DNA of 5,356 nucleotides from Thermoplasmata archaeon (GTDB taxonomy: Archaea > Thermoplasmatota > Thermoplasmata > Thermoplasmatales > Thermoplasmataceae): contig JAKAYH010000192.1 of assembly GCA_021826835.1 (NCBI GenBank), positions 1 through 5,356 on the forward strand, given 5' to 3'. The notes beneath the pieces are model-generated. The model saw only the letters and a list, made by a program, of their open reading frames with translations. It was not told the origin of the DNA and did no database searches. This document shows, in pieces, positions 5,330 to 5,356 of the stretch. Position 1 is the first letter of the stretch, and every line of letters begins with the position of its first letter. A program made the position numbers and the translations under genes.

Positions 5330-5356
5330 ATGAACAACACGATATCGCGTCTGTTC
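5330..5356 (+). CDS. Possible first codons of a leaderless gene running off the right edge
   Basis: An ATG at 5330 opens nine codons (MNNTISRLF) to the window end. AAAATATC at 5301-5308 sits about 26 nt upstream of the ATG, so a transcript from it would start at the ATG itself, as in leaderless archaeal genes. Nine codons are too few to judge coding potential, and there is no ribosome site. Confidence 0.25.

Larger units (their letters stand above)
5036..5356. other. Right-hand intergenic region
   Basis: No long gene is visible here. It holds the 3' end of the operon (a weak CAGC/GCTG 4-bp stem at 5041-5052 and T-rich stretches, no convincing terminator), a small minus-strand frame with a strong ribosome site (5231-5175), a very AT-rich stretch (5281-5330) that could carry divergent promoters, and a possible leaderless start at 5330. 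Confidence 0.55.

Noticed and set aside
1..5356. tRNA genes, CRISPR arrays and transposase genes
   Set aside because: I saw no cloverleaf, no regularly spaced repeats and no transposase motifs in any frame.

Overview
The window reads as a piece of an AT-rich archaeal genome, most likely an accessory (defence-type) island. The archaeal call is inferred from a BRE/TATA-like promoter upstream of the second gene group, a strong preference for AGA/AGG arginine and ATA isoleucine codons, TTG starts, and a mixture of genes with and without Shine-Dalgarno sites. A member of the Nitrososphaeria (Thaumarchaeota) would fit the base composition and long spacers, but no marker gene confirms it.

Layout: (1) positions 2-2746 hold most of a large SNF2/HepA-type superfamily 2 helicase, cut off at its 5' end by the window edge; its first visible residues look like the tail of a phospholipase D (PLD) nuclease domain. 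A hairpin with T-tracts follows its stop. (2) Positions 2747-3628 are about 880 bp without a convincing intact gene. They contain a strong long-stem inverted repeat (3309-3374) and what may be a decayed small minus-strand gene (3280-3065). (3) A promoter with a perfect 8+3+8 palindrome lying over the expected transcription start drives a tight three-gene plus-strand operon (3629-5035): a 100-residue soluble protein, a 139-residue protein with a C-terminal two-helix membrane hairpin, and a protein of about 216 residues with two N-terminal membrane helices followed by a probable beta-rich soluble domain. I recognise none of the three as a named family. (4) The right end (5036-5356) has a small minus-strand reading frame behind a very good Shine-Dalgarno site, with a run of seven A right after its ATG, and possibly the first codons of a leaderless plus-strand gene at the window edge.

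How the parts may work together (inference): the helicase belongs to a class often found in antiphage islands, where a nuclease domain is combined with a translocase. The three-gene cassette has its own regulated-looking promoter and two membrane proteins, so it looks like an independent module in the same neighbourhood rather than part of the helicase operon. Membrane-hairpin proteins beside defence genes are sometimes abortive-infection effectors, but nothing in the sequence proves that role here.
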